A DNA stretch of 51,203 bases, from contig NZ_WHOY01000031.1 of NCBI RefSeq assembly GCF_009765445.1, positions 4,254,656 to 4,305,858 on the forward strand, read 5' to 3'. A model generated the notes under the pieces. That model was not told the origin of the DNA. It did not search any database and worked only from the letters and a program-made list of their open reading frames with translations. This document shows positions 47,608 to 51,203 of this stretch, one piece after another. Origin of the DNA: Pantoea sp. BAV 3049. GTDB taxonomy: Bacteria; Pseudomonadota; Gammaproteobacteria; Enterobacterales; Enterobacteriaceae. Numbering within the stretch: the stretch's first letter is position 1; each line of letters begins with the position of its first letter. A program made the position numbers and the translations under genes.

Positions 47608-48332
47608 GCCCGGTCCCGTGCTGTCAGCTTGTTCGGGACCATCCAGCGCTCCAGCTGCCTGACAGATCCCGGACTTTCCCGTGCCAGCGCATCCGTTTCA
47701 GCCATCACCGTCCAGAAAGGCTGGTTCTCCGTCATCCAGCGTTCCATTGGTGCCAGTGACGGAAAGCGCTCGCTCCAGCGCCAGAACATCTCCTCCAGGT
47801 CGTACTGGCGCAGTTCAGTCCCCGACCAGCGCACGCTCCAGCTGCTGACCGTTTCCGGTGTATGAAAGGCCAGTTCAATTTCCGCCTGCCCCGCCAGCGC
47901 CTGGTACGCCTGCTCACGCTGGCACTGTTCTTTGTGGCGCTGGCGGGTGTATTTTTCATCCCGCAGGGCGTCCTGACAGCGAACCCGCTCGGTCTGCTGA
48001 AAGGCCACCTCCGGAAAGAGGCGCTGACCTGCACCGACAGGAAGCGGCAGCCAGCAACATGTCCCGCGGCTTTCAATCAGCGCATCGATGGCACTGAGCC
48101 AGCTGTCCCTGCTGCCCCGCAGCTCCCGCGCCGTCAGCACCGGCGCAAAATAATGGATTTCCCTGATAGTGATGCGCGTGCTGCCCGTGAGCCGGCGAAA
48201 AAAGGCGCTGGCATAGGGATACACCGTGGACACCGCGCCGCGCGACCGCCTGCGCTCAATCTCCGCGATGGCCTCCATCGCGGCGCGTCGCTCGGGGCTG
48301 AAGGGAACCAGAGAGAGATGTGAGGGGGTCAT
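47604..48332 (-). CDS. psiA: PsiA
   Basis: This 242-aa protein is close to F PsiA in length. It has the matching blocks [38 protein letters not shown] and the C-terminal [12 protein letters not shown]. It is encoded after psiB as in F. The ATG at 48332, with GGAGGG upstream, overlaps the psiB stop by 4 nt; the longer frame to 48530 lies inside psiB and is rejected. The molecular role is not settled, but it accompanies PsiB in early SOS control. Confidence 0.9.
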   Translation of the reverse strand: MTPSHLSLVPFSPERRAAMEAIAEIERRRSRGAVSTVYPYASAFFRRLTGSTRITIREIHYFAPVLTARELRGSRDSWLSAIDALIESRGTCCWLPLPVGAGQRLFPEVAFQQTERVRCQDALRDEKYTRQRHKEQCQREQAYQALAGQAEIELAFHTPETVSSWSVRWSGTELRQYDLEEMFWRWSERFPSLAPMERWMTENQPFWTVMAETDALARESPGSVRQLERWMVPNKLTARDRA

Positions 48333-48760
48333 GCCGCGCCCTCCGCTGCCAGAATGCTGATAATGCTGGCCTGACTGTATCCGTCCGCATCGAGACGCGC
48401 CGTCAGGCTGACGGTGTGGCTGACAAGCTCCGGCTGGTAGCCGCGCAGGGTACGAATGACGGAGAACGGGCGACCGCTGGCGGGCACAAACACCACCATC
48501 CACGCCGGACTGATGGCACCAGGACTGCACACCGCAATATGGTAACTGCCGTGCGAGGGGGTAAAGCGTATCTGTACGGGGAAGAACCCGCCGAACTCGC
48601 TGCGGTACTCGCCGTTCATGTCCCAGTTTTCAGGGCATGACAGGTCACGCATAACGGCGTGGGTCAGTTCACGGCGATAGTCTTCGCCGCTGTCGCGCCA
48701 GTCCTCCATCTCGTCAGGTGACATGGTCTTCAGCACATCGGGGGTCAGAACAGTTTGCAT
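48329..48760 (-). CDS. psiB: PsiB SOS inhibitor
   Basis: This 143-aa acidic protein (F: 144 aa) has the family blocks [18 protein letters not shown] and [20 protein letters not shown]. PsiB binds RecA and limits SOS induction while single-stranded plasmid DNA enters the recipient. AAGGAG precedes the ATG. It is translated from a unit that also covers the ParB-like and DUF905 genes. Confidence 0.93.
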   Translation of the reverse strand: MQTVLTPDVLKTMSPDEMEDWRDSGEDYRRELTHAVMRDLSCPENWDMNGEYRSEFGGFFPVQIRFTPSHGSYHIAVCSPGAISPAWMVVFVPASGRPFSVIRTLRGYQPELVSHTVSLTARLDADGYSQASIISILAAEGAA

Positions 48761-48802
48761 GGGTATCTCCTTATTGCCGCCCCGCAGGGCGGCTCTCCGT
48801 TA

Positions 48803-50812
48803 TCAGGCGGCGTGTGCCGTGTCAGTGGTGTCGTTGTCAGTGCTGTCGGTATCGGAAACAGCGTCGTCAGCACCGGATTCAGCCGCTGGCTCCGGGCCTT
48901 TCAGCCATGCCGGAACCCAGCGGGTGTGCTGCATAAAATGCTCCGCATGCCCTGCTGCATCGCCCTTCTTCATCTTCTCCGCGTCACCCGCCGCGCCCGT
49001 CAGACCCGCTTCTTTCAGGGATGCGACAATCTGCGGATGTTTCAGGCTGCCGAAGTAGTTGTCCTTCGTCGGCTGCCACCAGTCGCGCAGGTGGAACCCG
49101 ATTGCCGCCTCTACCGTATCGAGGGTGCTGCGCGAGGTGTGCCCCATATCGCGGGTCTGTACCCCGTCCACGGAACAGGCCGTGCAGAAGGCCATGAGCG
49201 ACATCAGAACCCCGCCGTCGAGTGCAAAGAAGGTGGTGAAGTCCTTCTCCCACCCTTCCGGCAGCAGGGCTTTCAGCCGCGCCTTTTCGGTCATCAGGAC
49301 GCCAAACGCTGCGCCCTCCTGACCGGACGGGGCGTTTTCCGTCAGGCTGCCGTGAGACACGGTCAGGCTGATACGGAACGGATGCGTCGTGGTCAGACAG
49401 CCGGAAAAGACGCAGGTACACATGCGCCAGACCATCAGCGCCACCGCCTTTTCGGGCTGCTGCATCAGCGCCGCCTGTACAGCCAGCGTGCGCTCGGAGG
49501 TCATTTTCGTGAGCAGCGGAACGCTGATCCCCTCTGCGGCATCGGGCTGGCGCGAGGTGAACGGCACCGTTACGCTGCTGGTTTCGGTTTCTTCCGGCAT
49601 ATCCGCTTTCAGGCGCACACCGCGCTGCACGTACACCTGCCCTTCGTACAGGCTGACCATTACCCCTGCGCCTGACTTCATGTCGTCAGTCCACGCGCTG
49701 ACTTCTGCGGCCTGTTCGATGGCTTCGATCTCAACTTCCAGCGCGTCCGTCTCGTCACAGCGGGAGTCGTAGCCGTCCCATTGCTCACAGAGTTCATCAA
49801 GGCGCTGCTGCTGCTCAGGGGTGTATACAGGCTCGGGTTCTGCGGGCTGAACGAACTCTTTACCGTCTTCTCCGTGGTACCAGATGCGGGCTGCACGTCC
49901 GCGACTCCATGCCCAGCCCTCACGCTGCTTGATGTCCAGGGCGATATGCTCCAGTTTTTCCTGCACCAGACGCTCAACCAGCACGCTGTCAGCCGTGCCG
50001 TCGCCCTCGTCCTGGCTGAACAGATCTTCACGGACGTAACCCCCTGCAGCCTCGTACGCTTCCCGTCCGATGAACCGGAATTTTGTGTTGTCGGTACGCA
50101 TCTCGGTTTCAGTAATGGCGCGTTTAATCAGGTGCGCAGGGGCATTCGACCAGCTGGCTTTTACGGTATCGAGGATTTCGGCCTGACGGGCGTGATCGTC
50201 CTCGAGACAGAGCGCCTGACACTGTTCAACGGTCAGTTCGTCCTGCGCGAGCTTCTCCATCAGGGACGGGGCGAGATTTGCCAGCTTCAGCATCCGCTGG
50301 ACGTGGCGGGAGCCGAAACCGAGCGCGTCACCAATCTGCGCGGGGGTTTTGCCCTGCTCCGCTAATGTGCGGAACCCTGAGATTTGCTCGGCGGGATGCA
50401 TGGCAGCGCGTTGTTCGTTCTCAGCGATGGAGGCAAGAGCCGCAATGTCGTCCGGGACGCGCTTGACCATGACGGTATGATCGGCCGCAAGACGGTCTTC
50501 CTGCGCCAGCAGATTAAGGGCAGTCAGTCGGCGGCCACCTGCGGCCACGCCGGATTGTCCGTCCGCGAGAGTGTGAACAATCAGGTTCTGCAGCAGTCCG
50601 AGCGACTCAATGGAGTCGGCCAGACCGCGAACGCTGTCCACGGAATACGGAATGGTGCGCACGTTAAGCGGGGATTTAACGAGAGCAGACAGCGGAACAT
50701 ACTCGATGACAGCGGCCTCAAGGGCGGCTTTCAGGGCATCTTCCTGCGCCTTCGTGATTTTTTTGCTGCTCGCTTTTTTGGGTGCTTTTGCTTTAACATC
50801 GGTTACTGACAT
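48803..50812 (-). CDS. ParB/Spo0J-domain leading-region protein (YubM-like)
   Basis: This 669-aa protein has a ParB N-terminal domain (VPLSALVKSPLNVRTI, then VAAGGRRLTALNLLA, IAENEQR). A helix-turn-helix (TPAQIGDALGFGSRHVQRML, about residues 155-175) follows, then a long C-terminal extension of some 400 residues unlike partition ParB. The same architecture occurs upstream of psiB in F and relatives. The GGRR sequence matches the CTP-binding box of ParB proteins. Since a separate partition cassette exists at 258-1183, its role is probably in establishment rather than segregation. Confidence 0.9.
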   Translation of the reverse strand: MSVTDVKAKAPKKASSKKITKAQEDALKAALEAAVIEYVPLSALVKSPLNVRTIPYSVDSVRGLADSIESLGLLQNLIVHTLADGQSGVAAGGRRLTALNLLAQEDRLAADHTVMVKRVPDDIAALASIAENEQRAAMHPAEQISGFRTLAEQGKTPAQIGDALGFGSRHVQRMLKLANLAPSLMEKLAQDELTVEQCQALCLEDDHARQAEILDTVKASWSNAPAHLIKRAITETEMRTDNTKFRFIGREAYEAAGGYVREDLFSQDEGDGTADSVLVERLVQEKLEHIALDIKQREGWAWSRGRAARIWYHGEDGKEFVQPAEPEPVYTPEQQQRLDELCEQWDGYDSRCDETDALEVEIEAIEQAAEVSAWTDDMKSGAGVMVSLYEGQVYVQRGVRLKADMPEETETSSVTVPFTSRQPDAAEGISVPLLTKMTSERTLAVQAALMQQPEKAVALMVWRMCTCVFSGCLTTTHPFRISLTVSHGSLTENAPSGQEGAAFGVLMTEKARLKALLPEGWEKDFTTFFALDGGVLMSLMAFCTACSVDGVQTRDMGHTSRSTLDTVEAAIGFHLRDWWQPTKDNYFGSLKHPQIVASLKEAGLTGAAGDAEKMKKGDAAGHAEHFMQHTRWVPAWLKGPEPAAESGADDAVSDTDSTDNDTTDTAHAA

Positions 50813-50878
50813 AGTTAATACCTCACAGATTGATGATTGTCCGGCCCTGCGGAGTTACCGCTCCGGCAGGGCACCTTC

Positions 50879-51109
50879 TTACTGCGGCTTACGGATGCCG
50901 TAGTCCGCGATATAACGGTTGAGCCAGTACGTGCCGCCCGGCTCGAAGTTCCACGTGCGCCAGACCATCTCGCCGTCCTTACGGACAACCAGGCGAAAAT
51001 GCGCTCCTTGATCGTCCTCAATTTCCACGTTGGTGTACTGCGCCGCAACGGCCTCAGCCTGTTCGCGGGTAAAGGTGTCGTCGGGTAAAACCGCCAGCGC
51101 CTCGCTCAT
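50879..51109 (-). CDS. DUF905 protein
   Basis: This 76-aa protein has the DUF905 pattern [21 protein letters not shown] and [20 protein letters not shown]. An excellent ribosome-binding site (AAGGAGGAG) precedes the ATG at 51109; the frame extends further upstream without one. DUF905 genes are regular neighbours of ssb and the ParB-like gene in F leading regions. Function is unknown. Confidence 0.85.
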   Translation of the reverse strand: MSEALAVLPDDTFTREQAEAVAAQYTNVEIEDDQGAHFRLVVRKDGEMVWRTWNFEPGGTYWLNRYIADYGIRKPQ

Positions 51110-51150
51110 GTAGCTCCTCCTTCTGAACCTGTTTTGCTTTAAAAAAACCA

Positions 51151-51203
51151 TCACCCGTTGAGTTGCCGGGGCCGCGGTTTTGACGTTTTGCGGGGACCTG
51201 CTG
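51151..51203 (-). CDS. 3' end of a gene running out of the window (uncertain)
   Basis: A minus-strand frame enters from beyond the window and ends in TGA at 51153-51151 with a basic, Pro-rich tail ([12 protein letters not shown]). F-like gene order would predict ssb here, but the tail lacks the DDIPF end of SSB. Another open frame here reads [10 protein letters not shown], reminiscent of the NVKTAT tag seen twice elsewhere. Too little is visible to decide. Confidence 0.25.
   Translation of the reverse strand, partial: AGPRKTSKPRPRQLNG

Noticed and set aside
48333..48530. N-terminal extension of psiA
   Set aside because: It lies inside psiB and the extra residues do not resemble PsiA; the ATG at 48332 has a good ribosome-binding site and ATGA overlap.
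51151..51203. ssb at the right edge
   Set aside because: Gene order would fit, but the visible C-terminus lacks the DDIPF tail, so the name was not used.
1..51203. Complete insertion sequences, antibiotic-resistance genes, tRNA or rRNA genes
   Set aside because: None could be recognised on either strand.

Overview
The window is part of a conjugative F-like plasmid of the RepFIIA (IncFII-like) family from an Enterobacterales host. The tra genes look closer to those of Klebsiella/Enterobacter-type F-like plasmids than to F itself, but no species can be assigned from sequence alone. The evidence is a RepA/Tap/CopA/CopB replicon, a complete F-type (MPF-F) transfer operon, a TraI relaxase, an F-like oriT, and a leading region with ardB/klcA-like, psiA, psiB, parB-like and DUF905 genes. 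Nearly all genes lie on the minus strand.

Layout: (1) 1-3,260: a ParA plus ribbon-helix-helix partition cassette between two identical arrays of five 8-bp repeats, a serine recombinase, and two orphan genes, one of which may be a toxin domain. (2) 3,500-7,290: accessory genes, namely a HEPN-motif protein, a protein resembling AcrVA2 anti-CRISPRs, a probable DUF2913 protein with a broken second copy, and an unknown putative DNA-binding protein behind a 14-bp palindrome. (3) 7,290-9,713: origin region with a DnaA box, repA, the tap leader peptide, CopA antisense RNA and copB. (4) 9,844-12,403: nuc-like phospholipase-D nuclease, a small membrane protein, a DsbA-like oxidoreductase and a frameshifted finO. 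(5) 12,506-39,857: the transfer operon, read right to left as traA-L-E-K-B-(P)-small P-loop gene-V-C-trbI-traR-traW-orf-traU-trbC-traN-traF-(Q)-trbB-orf-traH-traG-(S)-orf-traD-traI. traT and traX are absent from their usual places. (6) 40,091-42,650: the control region, with traY and traM present. The traJ position is instead filled by an AT-rich module: a divergent XRE regulator coupled to a stand-alone autoinducer-binding-like domain, and a convergent short-chain dehydrogenase. (7) 42,651-43,115: oriT with an F-like nic site. (8) 43,116-51,203: a lytic transglycosylase, then the leading region.

From the nic orientation, the plus strand should enter the recipient first, starting at the leading region. 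All leading-region genes from 43,638 onward are on the minus strand, so the incoming single strand can be their template. Two large imperfect hairpins, at 44,207-44,333 and 46,821-47,002, have the architecture expected of single-strand (Frpo-type) promoters, and each sits in front of a gene whose first codons are nearly the same.

The most novel candidate is the traJ-replacing module: XRE repressor-like protein, AHL-fold sensor without a DNA-binding domain, and FabG-like SDR. Its location suggests conjugation control by a small molecule. The broken finO fits a plasmid that no longer has the TraJ/FinP target. Other notable items are the AcrVA2-like gene, a methylase-like protein lacking motif IV, covarying repeated structures in the leading region, and a P-loop mini-protein inside the tra operon.
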